The position numbers were made by a program, and so were the translations under genes. The notes beneath the pieces were generated by a model. It was not told the origin of the DNA. It saw only the letters and a program-made list of their open reading frames with translations, and ran no database searches. Positions 1 through 10,538 of a stretch of 57,256 nt of DNA are shown piece by piece (positions within the stretch are counted from its first letter, which is position 1; each line of letters begins with the position of its first letter). Origin of the DNA: Acanthamoeba lenticulata. Taxonomy: Eukaryota > Discosea > Longamoebia > Acanthamoebidae. The stretch covers positions 1 to 57,256 of the forward strand of contig NAVB01000392.1 of NCBI GenBank assembly GCA_002179805.1. The letters are read 5' to 3'.

Positions 1-971
1 GAGGAGAAGGAGGAGCATGCGCACAGTAGGTGGTCTTCTCGAGGATCTCGCGCTTCTCGCTGGGCAGGTAGAACTCTGCAGGGCGGGACACACGTGAAGG
101 ATCAGATCAATCCGTACACACTTGGCGTAGAGAGGGTCCAGTGGGGCGGAATGCCGTACGGGAGGCGAGGGCGAGCGGCGCATACTCGCCGATGGTGTGA
201 ACGAGAGGATTGCCGTCCACGAACAGCTCCTGTTTGTTTTGTTTTGTTTTGTTTTGTTTTGTTTTGTTGGACTCGGTTCAGCATCCAAAAGGAGCTCCCC
301 AGCACGCAGGCAAGGTGAAGGCGTCAGCAGGAGCGCTGTGTGTACCACACGCAGCTTTTTGTCGATGCCCGGCGCTGGATCAGTGAAACCGGGGAGTGCA
401 TTCTTGCTTCCTGTTCAGCTCGTTGCTTCAGCATTTCAATGGGCCCCGCGGATGCATCCCAAGAGGAGAACAAACAAGACTTATGCGGAAGCAAAGGAGG
501 AGAAGGGAAAGGGGAGGAAGGGAAGGTTACCCTTAGGAATGGAGAGGTAAAAGCGACGTCCCAGGCCTGACGCGCATAAAAAGAGAAAGCCATTATCAAT
601 AAAGGCTTCTGGCGGGCGTGCAGGCACGACTGCGTACCGAATGACTGCTGGCTCTCGAGTACAAGCGTCAGAGCTTCCGTGACGTCAGCGCAGCGTTCCG
701 GGCGGTCGAGGTCACCGTACGTGGCGCCAGCCACTACAATGCCGCGTGCTTCGACTGCCGGCGGGCGAGCACTCACCTCCGCTGAGTATGCCGCAGACGC
801 CTTTTTTTTAGTTTCGTGGCGTGGAGCACCACCACAACGTGGTGCCCCCCCCCCAAATTGGCCAGAAGAGCCACAGGAGTTTATATTGATGGGAGGTGCT
901 CCCTCTCTCTCTCTCTCTCTTCTCTAGCTGGGGAGGGCACCTTGTAGCGACTGCGAAGGAGTGTTCCCCAT
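1..971 (-). CDS. DUF3395 (DNAJC11 C-terminal-like) protein with N-myristoylation signal, 3' end cut off
   Basis: Five exons in phase: 941-971, 638-754, 346-410, 160-229 and 1-75, the last running off the window. The start is the ATG at 971, giving MGNTPSQS, a good N-myristoylation context (Gly2, Ser6). The body matches the DUF3395 domain found at the C terminus of DNAJC11: a 'TYGDL' strand, 'CADVTEAL', then 'SKNALPGFTDPAPG' and 'DKKLRV'. The last two blocks appear only when exons 2 and 3 are joined, which supports the model. About 119 residues are visible. There is no room upstream for a J domain, because the next gene ends at 1201. Intron 3 carries a TTTTG repeat. Known: in DNAJC11 the domain follows a J domain and works at mitochondrial membranes. 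Inferred: here it is a stand-alone, lipid-anchored form. Function unknown. Confidence 0.7.
232..267. repeat. (TTTTG)n pentanucleotide repeat
   Basis: A run of TTTTG units lies within intron 3 of the DUF3395 gene, next to its 3' splice site (minus strand reads AAAAC units ending in CAG). It is a simple repeat, probably variable in length. Confidence 0.9.
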
Positions 972-1200
972 TCTGTGCAACTCGGCCACGCAACAGCAAA
1001 CAGAACTTGCGCGGAGCAATTTATTTTTAATATTTATATTTCGGGCATCGGGGATGAGACAGCTTTTCCGACTCCTTTTCTTCTGTTCAAAAAGAGGAGA
1101 AATGTGATGATGCTATGTACAAACAGCTCTCTTACCCACAAGTCAAAAATAAACACAGAGAGAGCTTGGTTGTGGGGTGAACCCCCCCCCCCCAAGAGGT
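972..1200. other. Intergenic gap, 229 bp
   Basis: Lies between two minus-strand genes. It is AT-rich (TTTATTTTTAATATTTATATTT near 1020-1042) and has a run of C near 1180-1192. I see no gene; it probably holds the promoter of the DUF3395 gene and the 3' UTR of the membrane protein. Confidence 0.6.
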
Positions 1201-2331
1201 TCAGCAGGCAAAGATGCAGGCATGTTCCTTGACCTTGTCCTGACGAAGGCCAAAGAGGTCCTCAAAGGCAACGACAAGGCAGAGAGAGGTGAACGGGACG
1301 GTGAGGATGGAGCCGAAGATGGTGAGAGCGCCGGCGTAGTAGACAACCGCGAGGATCAGGAGGAAGGCAGCAACGCGCAAGAAGTGCGGGTGCACGCGCT
1401 CGACAGAGACCGTGAAGGCTTGCCAGAAGGTGAAGGGCTGAGGCTCGTCAGCGTATCGATCGAACGTCGAGTAGGCATGGTGGTACTCGATGTAGAGGAT
1501 CTCCGTGAACGCCAACACCACAGCAAGGTAGATGCCGGGCAGAATGAGGCACAAGAAGCCCATGAGCAGCAGCAGGCCGTGCACGAACGTGAGGGCAAAT
1601 AGGGGGAAGTAGAGGTAGTAGCCGCTCAGGAAGTCGTGGAAGCGGATGCGCGCTTCGTCAGTCTCACCAGCGGCGTCGATGCCGATGATGCCCTGGTCAT
1701 GGTGCGAGCTGTCGTCATCGAGCGAGTTGTAGCCCACGCCGTAGACCTTAGCTCGCAAGACGGCCAGACCGACGAAGAAGTGGCCAAGGTAGAGGGGCCA
1801 CGTCAGGAGGGAAATCAGCGAGAGGTGCTGCGCCTCTTGCCAAGGGCTCTCCCGATACTCCAAGGCCACAGCAGTGCCCTCCTGATAATGATTATCGCCA
1901 CCGTGCATGGTGTGGAAGTCGCCGCGTGGCTCGGTCATGACGTAGAAGAGGAGAGGAAGAAGAAAGTCGAAAAGGAAGATGATGAGCTGAAAGCCAGAGA
2001 AATACTTCCAGTTCTCGCAGTACATCGACCAACCACCTCGCAGCCACCTGAGGAAATCGACCTGTCTCGACTCGTGTGCTTCCTTTGCCGACACGATGGG
2101 CACGCTACTGCTGTTGATGGATGCGTGTTGATGTTGATGCGAAGGTAGGGAGTAAGGAGAAACGCCACCGGTAGCGTAAGGGTACGTCTGCGATTCTACG
2201 TAGCCCATCTCATGCATCACAGGGCCCCCAGGGTTGGTGGGCTGCTGTGCTGGGGCTGTCACCCCCTGGCCAAAGGTATAGTCGGCAGGCGCGTAGCCAT
2301 TTGATGGAGGCAGAGGGGCAGGTGCTTGCAT
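1201..2331 (-). CDS. Polytopic membrane protein, 376 aa, intronless
   Basis: A single uninterrupted reading frame, unusual here because most neighbours are split. The first ~95 residues are Pro/Gln/Tyr/Ser-rich and probably cytosolic. They are followed by about six hydrophobic segments: around residues 110-130 ('FQLIIFLFDFLLPLLFYV'), 170-190, 245-285 (two close segments) and 325-365 (two). An acidic His/Asp loop separates the second and third segments. The tail ends in 'HACIFAC', with cysteines that could be lipidated. The spacing recalls membrane proteins of the YciC/glycerophosphodiester-phosphodiesterase membrane-domain type, but I cannot assign a family. The start at 2331 is the first ATG in a frame with no nearby upstream acceptor. 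Confidence 0.75.
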   Translation of the reverse strand: MQAPAPLPPSNGYAPADYTFGQGVTAPAQQPTNPGGPVMHEMGYVESQTYPYATGGVSPYSLPSHQHQHASINSSSVPIVSAKEAHESRQVDFLRWLRGGWSMYCENWKYFSGFQLIIFLFDFLLPLLFYVMTEPRGDFHTMHGGDNHYQEGTAVALEYRESPWQEAQHLSLISLLTWPLYLGHFFVGLAVLRAKVYGVGYNSLDDDSSHHDQGIIGIDAAGETDEARIRFHDFLSGYYLYFPLFALTFVHGLLLLMGFLCLILPGIYLAVVLAFTEILYIEYHHAYSTFDRYADEPQPFTFWQAFTVSVERVHPHFLRVAAFLLILAVVYYAGALTIFGSILTVPFTSLCLVVAFEDLFGLRQDKVKEHACIFAC

Positions 2332-2495
2332 CTCTCGCGCACGATGGAAAACTTACGTCCAGAAGTTTTTTGTTTGTTGGTGAAGTAAAACTGCCGAAGC
2401 TTTTCTGCTTTGTTTGTGGCCAAGGGAAGGAAGTCGACCACCACAACCGTGAAAAGTGGCCGAAAGAGACGCAAGCTTCCAGTGGCGTTTACATT

Positions 2496-2825
2496 TTATT
2501 GCCCGGCTGAGGTGTGGTGGGCATCTTCTTTTGTGGTAGTGGTTGGGCTTGGCGCATCTGAGCTGGTGTTGGCGTTGCCAAACATGTGGGCATATCGTGG
2601 CATCTGAGTCAAAACAACAACAACAACTACGTCAGTGGTTTGGGCGCAAGGGGCTTTGGCGGGGACATAAGATCTTGCATGCACACACACACACACCTTT
2701 TCTGGTTGCATTACACGATTAACAACCGTGCCTCCAAGGAACGCACAACTAAGCCCCCAAATGTAGCTCAGCAAGACGGGGCGCGAGCCCCCTCCGCGAA
2801 TGATCGGCTTGCCGGCGCCAGACAT
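2496..2825 (-). CDS. Small single-pass membrane protein, 78 aa
   Basis: Two exons, 2697-2825 (43 codons) and 2496-2603, joined in phase by a GT-AG intron beginning with a GTGTGTG run and ending in TTTTGACTCAG. The N-terminal half holds one hydrophobic segment ('LLSYIWGLSCAFLGGTVV') after a basic, Gly-rich start. The C-terminal half is polar and Thr/Ser/His-rich. There is no family I recognise. It resembles the small integral membrane subunits of organelle complexes, which is only an inference from size and layout. The next gene on the same strand starts its 3' end at 2967. Confidence 0.6.
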   Translation of the reverse strand: MSGAGKPIIRGGGSRPVLLSYIWGLSCAFLGGTVVNRVMQPEKVCVCVHARSYVPAKAPCAQTTDVVVVVVLTQMPRYAHMFGNANTSSDAPSPTTTTKEDAHHTSAGQ

Positions 2826-2966
2826 CAAGAACGTTTGTTTTTTATTCTTGTTTTCTTTTTTCTTTTTCTTTTTTTTTTGTGGCCGCTGCGTCAACATTCC
2901 GTCAGCGTCGCGGGCGGAACAGACCTCGCGCACCACCAGATGTTTTGTTGGCTTCGTAAGGCCTAT

Positions 2967-4658
2967 TCAAGCCGGGGCGTCTTGATCGATCTCCTCAATC
3001 ACAAGCATCTTAGGACTTGGATTCGGGTGAGTTTTGTCGGCTTTGTCTTGGTGGAGACTTCCCGCCTTGGCCTCCTCTTCATCATTGAGTAGGGGCTGCG
3101 TGCTTGATGCATCTTTCGCCTCTTGCCTCTTGCGCCACCAATCCCTACACACACACACACACACGCGCGCGTACGGAAATCACACGTAAGATTCATCGGT
3201 TAACGCACTCACACAACAAGGAAGGAGAGGGCTCTCATGTGTACCTGCCAAGAAAGTAGAAGCACATGCAAACGAGCAGCGCTTGCTCCATACCAGAGAC
3301 GACGGCAGTGATGCCAACCAACCACTCACCACTCCAGATCTACCGATACGGAAAATAAAGAGGAGGCAGCAGGTCAGCTGCTTACCCCTTGCACAGGACC
3401 GACTGATGGCATATCACCACACACGTGCAAAAGGAGGAAGAAGAGGCCCGTGCCTGGAAAAAGGCCTGGATGAAGGAGCCCGGGGTCTGGATGACCTGCA
3501 TCGTCAAGCTCAGCGAACCAGGACCCTGCACACATAAATGGAGCACACACAAGGGCCCAAAAGAGTTTAGACCACATGGATCATACCTGGTGATACCACA
3601 AGGGAAACAGTTTGGTGGGAGGGGATCGTCGCTTGCCTTCATCTTGTAGGTGGTGTAGAGCTGTGGAGTCCACACGAAGACAGGGATGATGGCTGACACG
3701 ATGGCGAGGATGTAAGCATAGCTTTTCACCGCCGCAGAGTCGCCTCCCATAAACAGCAGAAGCACGAACGCGGTTCCCGCTCTACATGATGGTGTCGCGT
3801 GAAAAGGATGCGTCCTTTAAAATTGAGCTCGAGGTTGACAGAGATGGGTGCAGGGAGGAGGAGGAGGAGGAGGAGGAAGGGGCACAGCGCACCCAAAACC
3901 TGCAACGAGGACGTAAAGGATGAAGCCCAGCCTAGCCGTTAATCGCTGGTTGTAGGACTCTTGTGTGCCGTTGTACTTGAAGAAGACAACTGCCAGAATA
4001 AATCTGTGTATCGTACGCACATACGAGACCGATTGGGTTAACACAGAGCTAACGAACAACAACAACAACAAAAGAAGAGTGGTGAGGATACGTACACGAA
4101 GAAAATACAAGCCCAGTTGATCCCCAGCTGCAAAAACACCAACAGCGTCTTTGTACACCGCCATGGGCCCTTTTATAATATGGGGGGGGGGGTGTTTTCA
4201 GATGTGTGAGCGCACGAACAATGCAAGGAGCCACACAGCGTGTGTGAGACGAGAGTGGCCATGCAAGGAAACAAAAAGGAAGTAAGTTGGTTTTGGGGGC
4301 GTACCAGGCGCGAGCAGCACTCGATCTGTGCCCACTGGTCCAGGACGTCTGCGAAGGTGTTGCAAAAGTTGCCAAAATTGTTGATCCAAAGCCAGAGGAA
4401 GCTGATGCCCACGTGAGAGCGTCGCCGGAGCAGCGAGTAGTGCTGCCGTGGTTGCAACCACGCGAGTTAGCGTGCGTGTGCCCAGGAACCCAAAAAAAAA
4501 ATTTCGAATAAAAATAATCAACCCCCAACATGATTGGGGCGAGAGGGGACAGGCGGTACCTGAGGCAGGAAGGAGATGAAGGTTCCCACGCATAGGAAGA
4601 TCCCAAGACTCGCGTCAAACTGGTCGACGCCGTTGTAGCATGGCGGGTCGTTGGGCAT
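2967..4658 (-). CDS. PQ-loop repeat membrane protein, 298 aa
   Basis: Eight exons in continuous phase: 4560-4658, 4305-4442, 4096-4127, 3900-4003, 3637-3779, 3418-3525, 3245-3339 and 2967-3144. The first PQ loop is split by intron 1 ('ISFLPQ' + 'HYSLLRRRSHVG'). The second reads 'VFVWTPQLYTTYKMK' followed by 'GPGSLSLTMQ', typical of the family, and about seven membrane segments are present. The polar tail ends 'EEIDQDAPA'. The intron between exons 5 and 6 (3526-3636) has a GC donor (AAG|GCAAGC); only this junction rejoins the second PQ motif in frame. The donor of exon 6 is less certain. The family includes lysosomal amino-acid exporters and similar small-solute transporters; the substrate here is unknown. 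It is closest in pattern to the fungal/plant 'PQ-loop family protein' group. Confidence 0.8.
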
Positions 4659-5150
4659 GATTCCCGGCGGCAGAGAGAGAGAGAGAGAGAAGAAAGAAAA
4701 AAGAAGAGAGTTGAAACACAACACGGTTCGATCGATCACCGCGGCGAGTCGATAAAGAACCAGAGGAAGGGGGCACGACGAATCAGGGTCTGCGGTGGCG
4801 CCAGGGTTGAACTGGGTGCTGAAAGGGGGTGCGCGAAAAAAATGGGGCTGAGGCGTGGAGTGTGCGGCGTGTGTGTGTGGTGTGTTGCGAAGAACACAGC
4901 TGCGCCCTTTCCCCCGACAGTCGCCGGAGCTGCGCTGTTCGTGTTGTCTGTGTCTGTCCTTCGGCGAGGCTTCTGTCGGACGACAATTCTGGCCTCGCCC
5001 ACGCGGAAATCCCGGGAAGAAAAGCCATACGCCACTTCCGCTGCATACCGCGTCTACATCTGCATTTTCCAAACTCCGGGGGTAACGTGCTAGCAAACAC
5101 GTTGCATGGACACGTGCGCCAGCCGCGGCAAGTGTGTGGCTCATCTCTCT
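4659..5150. other. Intergenic, 492 bp, no gene seen
   Basis: Lies between the start of the PQ-loop gene and the stop of the SMP-30 gene, both on the minus strand. It contains a GA/CT-rich tract at about 4674-4705 just upstream of the PQ-loop start and a TG/GTGT-rich stretch near 4865-4885. Open frames here are short and lack family signals or splice partners. It probably holds the promoter and 5' UTR. Confidence 0.5.
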
Positions 5151-6545
5151 TCAGCCGAGGAAGGCGGGCTCCGGCAGGCCCTTGGCGCCGAGGCCTTTGA
5201 TGGCGAAAAGAGCGCCATCGAGCTCGCCCTTGAGTGACTCGGTTTCGCCGATGTCACGCGACGCCGAAGTCACGTAGAGAACGTCGAGGTTCTTGCCACC
5301 AAACATGCACGACGTGGGCCTCTGGGCGGGCATCTTGATGACCCGCTCAACAGATCCGTCCGGCTTGTACTTGGTCACTCTGTGGACCAGGAACGTTCAA
5401 AATGAGATATCTGAGCACCATCAGAGGGGAGGGGGGCAGCGCACCGAAAGCCATCCCAGTGTGCCGACCAAATGTTGCCTTCACTGTATGGGCGAGTTGT
5501 GTCAGTGTTTAAATGGTCGATTTCAGGTTCGAAGAAGAGCGAGAAGAGTTATTGGGGGTGAGCGCTTGACCTATCGATGGTCAGACCGTCGGGCACACCA
5601 GCATCCTGCGCAATCGTGGCGAACACCCTGTATTGAAATAAGAGCGGAGTGTTAGCAAGCGCAAACGCACCTGTCAAGGTTGGCGAGGGCGATCGCTTTG
5701 CGCTGAGTACCTCCTGTTGGAGATGTTGCCGGTATTCTCGTCAAAGTCGTAGGCGTAGATCTCGCGGTTGGGCGAGTCGGTGTAGTACATGATTTTGTTG
5801 TCCAAGGACCAGGCGAGACCGTTGGAGACCTTGATCTTCTGCTCCATCTCGTGCACAGAGCCATCGAGATCAAGACGGTAGAGGGAGCCGTCAGGCTGGG
5901 CAAAGTCAGCAGCAACAGTTCCGACCCAGAACCTGCCCTGACGATCACACTTGCCGTCGTTGAGCCTGTTTTTGACATAACACGCCCAACACACCCCATA
6001 AAAATGTCAGCTGGCTGCAACCAAGTTCTCTCCCTCTCTCTCTCTCTTTCTTCCTCTCGAGAAAACACTGGCAGTGAGAGAAGAACCTGAGGTCGATGTT
6101 GCCCAGAATGTCCTGCTCCATGGTGATGTTGATCTCCCACTTGTCGTCGAACGTGATAGCAGCACGCCCCTTGCCCAGAGCGGCGATCAGCCCGCCTTTA
6201 GCGCGCGGGGCAATGCTACCAATAAGGGCAGGCAGCTTCCAGCTCTTGTGCTCGCCGGTCTCCACGTTGATCCTGTGCAATTCGGGCATGATGCAGTCCA
6301 ACTGCGAGCCACCGGTGGGTATGAGTGTGTGTGTGTGTGTGTGTCAAATCTACGAAAAAGCCCTCTGAAGCGGAGCAACGCCACATGAAGATGATCTTGA
6401 GAGTGAGGTGATCGCTTTAGCGTACAAAATAGAGAGCGCCCTCCTGTGGGTGCCAGAGAGGACCTTCACCAAGCCACGCAGGACCCCGCCACACAAGCTC
6501 CACTGTCACACCATCTTCTTCACGAGACAAAATGCTGGTCTCCAT
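5151..6545 (-). CDS. SMP-30/gluconolactonase/LRE family protein, 304 aa
   Basis: Six exons in phase: 6426-6545, 6087-6301, 5711-5965, 5571-5627, 5445-5483 and 5151-5379. The N terminus has 'AWLGEGPLWHPQEGALYF' with the metal-binding Glu of the family. Next come 'LNDGKCDRQGRFWVGT' (Asn and Asp ligands), 'VSNGLAWSLDNKIMYYTDSP' (the second conserved Asn and the catalytic/metal Asp region), 'PDGLTID', 'EGNIWSAHW' and 'RPTSCMFGG'. Length and motif order fit regucalcin/SMP-30, a six-bladed beta-propeller that hydrolyses sugar lactones with a divalent metal. No signal peptide is seen, so it is likely cytosolic. The physiological lactone cannot be told from sequence. Confidence 0.92.
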
Positions 6546-6670
6546 GTGCTGTTTGTACAAAAATCTGTTGAGTTATTTTTTGTTTGCGAGTTGGGAAGGC
6601 GCCAAAAAATGAGGCGAGTCCACCGTTTGCGCCGCGAGGCGGCAAACACAACAACAAGCTGGTCGGGAAC

Positions 6671-6976
6671 TCAGTGGCCTTTGGCGTCGTACGACTTTGG
6701 CGGTATGCGTGGTCGGGTTTGCGGTACGTGCCGGGTAGCTGGCGCCGGCTCGGAGAACACTGTGTAGAGCCAGTAGACCTAGATCGAGGAAGAGGAGAGA
6801 CAGACAAGGGTGAAAATCCATTTTTGCAAAATCAACTCTTTGTTGGTGGCGCTGTTGCCACTTGCAGTGGGTGGTCAACGTACGAGGGCGGCGAGATGCG
6901 CGCAAAACACGGCAATTATAAAGTAGAACACCGTTGGCTGGCCCGTCAGCAGATCATCCACCACATCCCGGGCCAT
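6671..6976 (-). CDS. Small single-pass membrane protein, 66 aa
   Basis: Two exons, 6884-6976 (31 codons) and 6671-6778, joined in phase by an intron with GTACG donor and a CTAG acceptor. The protein begins 'MARDVVDDLLTGQPTVFYF', has one long hydrophobic helix spanning the splice junction ('FYFIIAVFCAHLAAL' + 'VYWLYTVF'), and ends in a Pro/Arg/Lys-rich tail. Too short for a family call. The helix is interrupted exactly at the junction, and both halves are hydrophobic, which supports the model. Confidence 0.6.
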
Positions 6977-7173
6977 GGCACGTTCTTTTTTTTTTAAGTT
7001 TATTTTTTCTGGGGCCAGACTGCAAGACACACAAGAAAGTGGCGACGTGGCAGCTCACGACAACGAAGAAGAAGGAAAGATTGAAGTAGTGTCTGAGAAG
7101 GAAGAACCATCAAAGCCCACCAGCGGCAGCAAGCGAGTGCCACGAAAACGGCCAGAAGCGAAGTTGAAGGATC

Positions 7174-9429
7174 TTAGTTTCGTGGTCGGCGCGCAGCTTC
7201 GACGAGAGGCGCGATGCACATGAGCCGAGCAAATGTGGGAGCTTCTTCTCGTAGCTCGCCCTCAGGAGCAGAAACGTGGCTTGACACGACATCACGCTGA
7301 AGTAGCGCAGCACACACTCGGGCGAGTCGTTCGAGGCTGAATAGAGCGAGCAGACGGCGACACCTCGTTCGCTTCTGTTCTTCACCGTCTTGTGCCTGGG
7401 CCTGGGCCTGGGCCGCCATCTGGCGCTCGGCTCTGTAAAGGAGAAGAGGGCTTACGCAGATCAGAGAAGGGGGGGGGGGGAAGGGAGGAACTGCTCATAA
7501 GCACAAGCGGGTAGGCGTACGCATCGAACAAGTCAAAGTGAACGCGCGCAAGGTGGCCTATAAATCGGGCAAAGTCAATGAGGTTCCACCCGGACAGGGT
7601 CCGTAGCATCAGCTGGCACTGCTCGTCCCAGCCTGCCGCGTTGGCCACTTTGCATGTTAGCCGTTGGGTGGCGTGTATGGGCATGGGACCACACCTTCCG
7701 TGCCCTTGCAGTCGTCCAGTTCCTTGCGTACGGCCTCGAAATCCCTCGCCAAGCTGTCCCACAACAGGTCCACGTTGCAGGCATTGGCCCAATTGTGGTT
7801 GATGGAGATCGTGTCTGGTCACGCAAGAAAGATATTCAGCTTCGCCAGCAGCAGGGACAATTGGAGGATGGGAATCGCCCTTCACCTTCCTCGTTCCAAA
7901 CCTGATGAAACCATCCACTGTGGTGCGTAAGCCACCATCATGAGCCACAACGGGAAGAAGAGCACAGGAGAAGAAAGGAAGGAGGTACCTGGGGACAAAA
8001 ATTGCTTCGCCAGCCTCCTGAATGCATTCTATTGGTGTGGCTTGGCTGTAGTACGGAAATCGTTCCGTATCCTGCGGCACAGCTCCCATTTCTGGGGTGA
8101 GCACGGCAGAAGGAAGAGAGTAACAGCATGTGGCTGCTACGTACATGCTGATCTTCAAGGATGTTGTACATGAGGTTCCCAAACTTGTCCTGCGTGCGTA
8201 TAAAAAAATGTCATAGTGTGCGTCATTTACTGCTGCATCTTGTCCTCCACGACGAGGCGCTTGTATGATGTACCTTGAGTAGCGGGCCCTGCTCTGGGGG
8301 AAAGAACACCCACCGCTTTCGCCCGCACACGTTTGCGCTCCAACTATACGAACCAAACACATCTGGCCCCTCTTCCACGTATCAGCTGTCAAAAGCTCAG
8401 AGAGGGATCAGGGAAGAAAACAAAGAGCGGACGAGCACCTGAGTGTAAGGGAGTCCAACTGCCCCGAGGGCCCATGTACACGAAGCGATAGTCGTCATCT
8501 ACATCAGTCCTGGCTCATGCACACACACACACACACGTGAGAAATGATGACGATTGAGAGTTGGCAAAGCACAGCAAGTGTTAGCGCTTTCCTGGCAGCC
8601 ACGTGTACCGTGCATCCCAATAGAGGTTCATCCAGTCATCGGAAAAGATAAGCGGGAGGCGGTAGGCGACAGCTTCAGGATTCTGTTTAACGTAGTGCCA
8701 GTCTGGATGGCCGGGGATGATGAGCTGGGTGGGTCACAACAACTCCAGACGAAAATGGGAAGCACCTTTGTTGTAGAGGATGGCGCGAGCCTCCTCGAGC
8801 TCGGCGGCCGAAAGCTCGAGTGCTGTGGCCTCTGGAGCGTCACGAAGAGCGCGGTGGCGCAACCAGTAGGTGACGTATTCGCTCATCGTCATCTGTCGGC
8901 GTCGCTGGTCGGAGAAGTCGCGCTGGCCACACTCGGCCACGTTGAGCTGCGCACTGCCAAAACGTTCCTACTTGGGTGGGTGGGTGTGGAGGTAAGGCAA
9001 CCAACGGGGGAAAAGACAAGCGCAGCAAGCAAAGAAAGAAGAAAGCGTGGCACACAACCCGAAAGAAGTTCAAGTTCACCTGGCGGCGAGTTTCTCCTGG
9101 TGCGGGATCCTTTGTCCAGTCAAGCAACGAAGGCCAGTCCTGGCAGAGCCCTTCTACCACCGCAGGCCTGAGTGCGCCATTTATATCTATAAACTGCCTT
9201 ACCAACTTGAGCGATCTGCGTTGAGCTCGTAAGGCACACACCTGTTTGGAACGAGGAAACTGGCAAAGAAGGACGAATAGGCCCACACTGAACTATGGGA
9301 AGCAGAGATTCGCTCGATGCCAGTCACTGTGGCCACAGGGGGCCGACGAAGTGCTGCTGGCTCCACACCCACGAACTGACGCAAATAATCTTCCTCCACA
9401 ACAAGGCGCTCTTCTTGCGGAGTGAGCAT
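7174..9429 (-). CDS. JMJD4: JmjC oxygenase, JMJD4 homologue
   Basis: A multi-exon gene; I find about eleven short introns. It starts at 9429 and stops at 7174. Joined exons give 'FLVPNR' + 'PAVVEGLCQDWPSLLDW', then 'NVAECGQRDF', 'MTMSEYVTYW', 'DDYRFVYMGPRGSWTPLHSD' with the iron-binding HxD, 'SYSWSANVCGRKRW', 'FVPSGWFHQVWN' and 'TISINHNWANACN' with the distal iron-binding His. This order matches JMJD4 along its length. In animals JMJD4 is a 2-oxoglutarate/Fe(II) oxygenase that hydroxylates a lysine of the release factor eRF1 and aids translation termination. The C terminus has an Ala/Gln repeat (QAQAQAQ) and an Arg-rich tail. The intron after 'FLVPNR' is about 71 nt, ending GCACTCAG. Confidence 0.9.
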
Positions 9430-9534
9430 CGTTGTTGGTCGATTGTTGTTGGCGAGCCGAGTGGGGGAAAAAGATTTTTTGTTTTTATTTCGCGACAGAA
9501 AGGCGATACGCGTGTGTGTGGAGAGGTAAGATTA

Positions 9535-9766
9535 CTAGAAACCAGGGAGAGTAGTCTGGCTCACGTTGTCAATGAGATCTGAAAGAAAGTGTGGTGCACC
9601 AAAGGCCACGTGAGGGGATGAGGGTTGATTACTGTGCGAGGGAGAGGGGGAAAGTACCCCGCAGAATAGCGCCATTGTCAAGAATATAGCCACTGGCGAG
9701 GATGACCGCTGAGAGGACAACCACAGTCCAACGGATAGTGTCGAACTTAGCCTTGCTGTCCGCCAT
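9535..9766 (-). CDS. Tiny membrane protein, 50 aa
   Basis: Two exons, 9658-9766 and 9535-9578, in phase (split codon G|AT). The product starts 'MADSKAKFDTIRW', has one hydrophobic helix ('TVVVLSAVILASGYIL') and ends 'NVSQTTLPGF'. It is the third very small single-pass protein within 7.3 kb. No family recognised. The size and helix suggest an accessory subunit of a membrane complex, by inference only. Confidence 0.55.
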
Positions 9767-10029
9767 GATTCTTTTGCACAAATTTGTTCTTTGTTGACTA
9801 AATCGATTGCGCAAGTCGCAAATTGGTGCACTCAGTCGCGGTGGCCGCGTCGAGTCAGCGCCAAGTCAGCAGACAACACGAGGAAAAGTAGACTTGGCAC
9901 ACCAGGAAAATGACCAAGAAAATAAACATGCGGAGTTTGGTGGGGTGACAAGATCTTGCAATCTCGACGGACATCACCGGTGTGCCGGCTCAATATATAT
10001 ATATACCAACCCACAACAACGAACGAAAG

Positions 10030-10350
10030 ATGGAGATTCAGAGCACAAAAGAGGTCAGCGAGGCGTACGCCCTCGAGCACATTATGCGATTCCTGCAAAA
10101 CGACAAGATGATCGATCGCGTCAGCCCGGACGTTGTGGCGCAGCTGCAACGAGTCGAAGCTGCCATGAAGAAGCGAAGCATTGTGCTGCAGCCTGAGGAA
10201 TTCGATAACGTTGCTGCCCCGCCACCAACAACAGACACTGCCGTCGCCGCCGTGACCAGCCCAAAGCACAAAGAAAAGAAGGGCTCCACCAAGAAGGGAA
10301 AACGAAAGTCGACTGGAAGCGGCAAAGCGAAGCCGATGGAGGAAGACTAA
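10030..10350 (+). CDS. Small hypothetical protein with Lys-rich tail, 106 aa
   Basis: An intronless frame. The first ~55 residues look helical and ordered ('EAYALEHIMRFLQNDKMIDR', 'VVAQLQRVEAAMKKR'). The rest is low-complexity, Pro/Thr then Lys/Ser-rich ('KKGSTKKGKRKSTGSGKAK'), ending in acidic 'MEED'. The basic tail suggests nucleic-acid binding or a nuclear location. An AT-rich stretch (ATATATATATA, 10001-10011) lies just upstream of the start and could be a TATA-like element. No family recognised. It is divergent from the 50-aa membrane protein gene, with 263 bp between starts. Confidence 0.6.
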   Translation: MEIQSTKEVSEAYALEHIMRFLQNDKMIDRVSPDVVAQLQRVEAAMKKRSIVLQPEEFDNVAAPPPTTDTAVAAVTSPKHKEKKGSTKKGKRKSTGSGKAKPMEED

Positions 10351-10538
10351 AAAGCTCACGTTCAAATGCACACAGTCGCGTCTGTTTCGCAACTACCTCC
10401 CCCACCACACACACACACACACACAAACAACGAGCCTTTTGGCGCACTTCACGGAGGAAGATAGATGAAGAAGCAGCAGTTTTCATTTTTTGTGTTGTTT
10501 GTGCAGAGAAGAAGAGAGAGTCGAGGGGAGGAGCGCGC

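Noticed and set aside
4518..5144. 208-aa minus-strand open frame upstream of the PQ-loop start
   Set aside because: It includes the true first exon at its end, but the upstream part is low-complexity, lacks homology and runs through likely promoter and UTR.
9186..9245. A 26-nt intron in the JMJD4 gene
   Set aside because: An early reading needed GTGTGTGCC..AACGCAG (26 nt). Using the later acceptor GCACTCAG gives a normal ~71-nt intron and joins FLVPNR to PAVVEG as in JMJD4.
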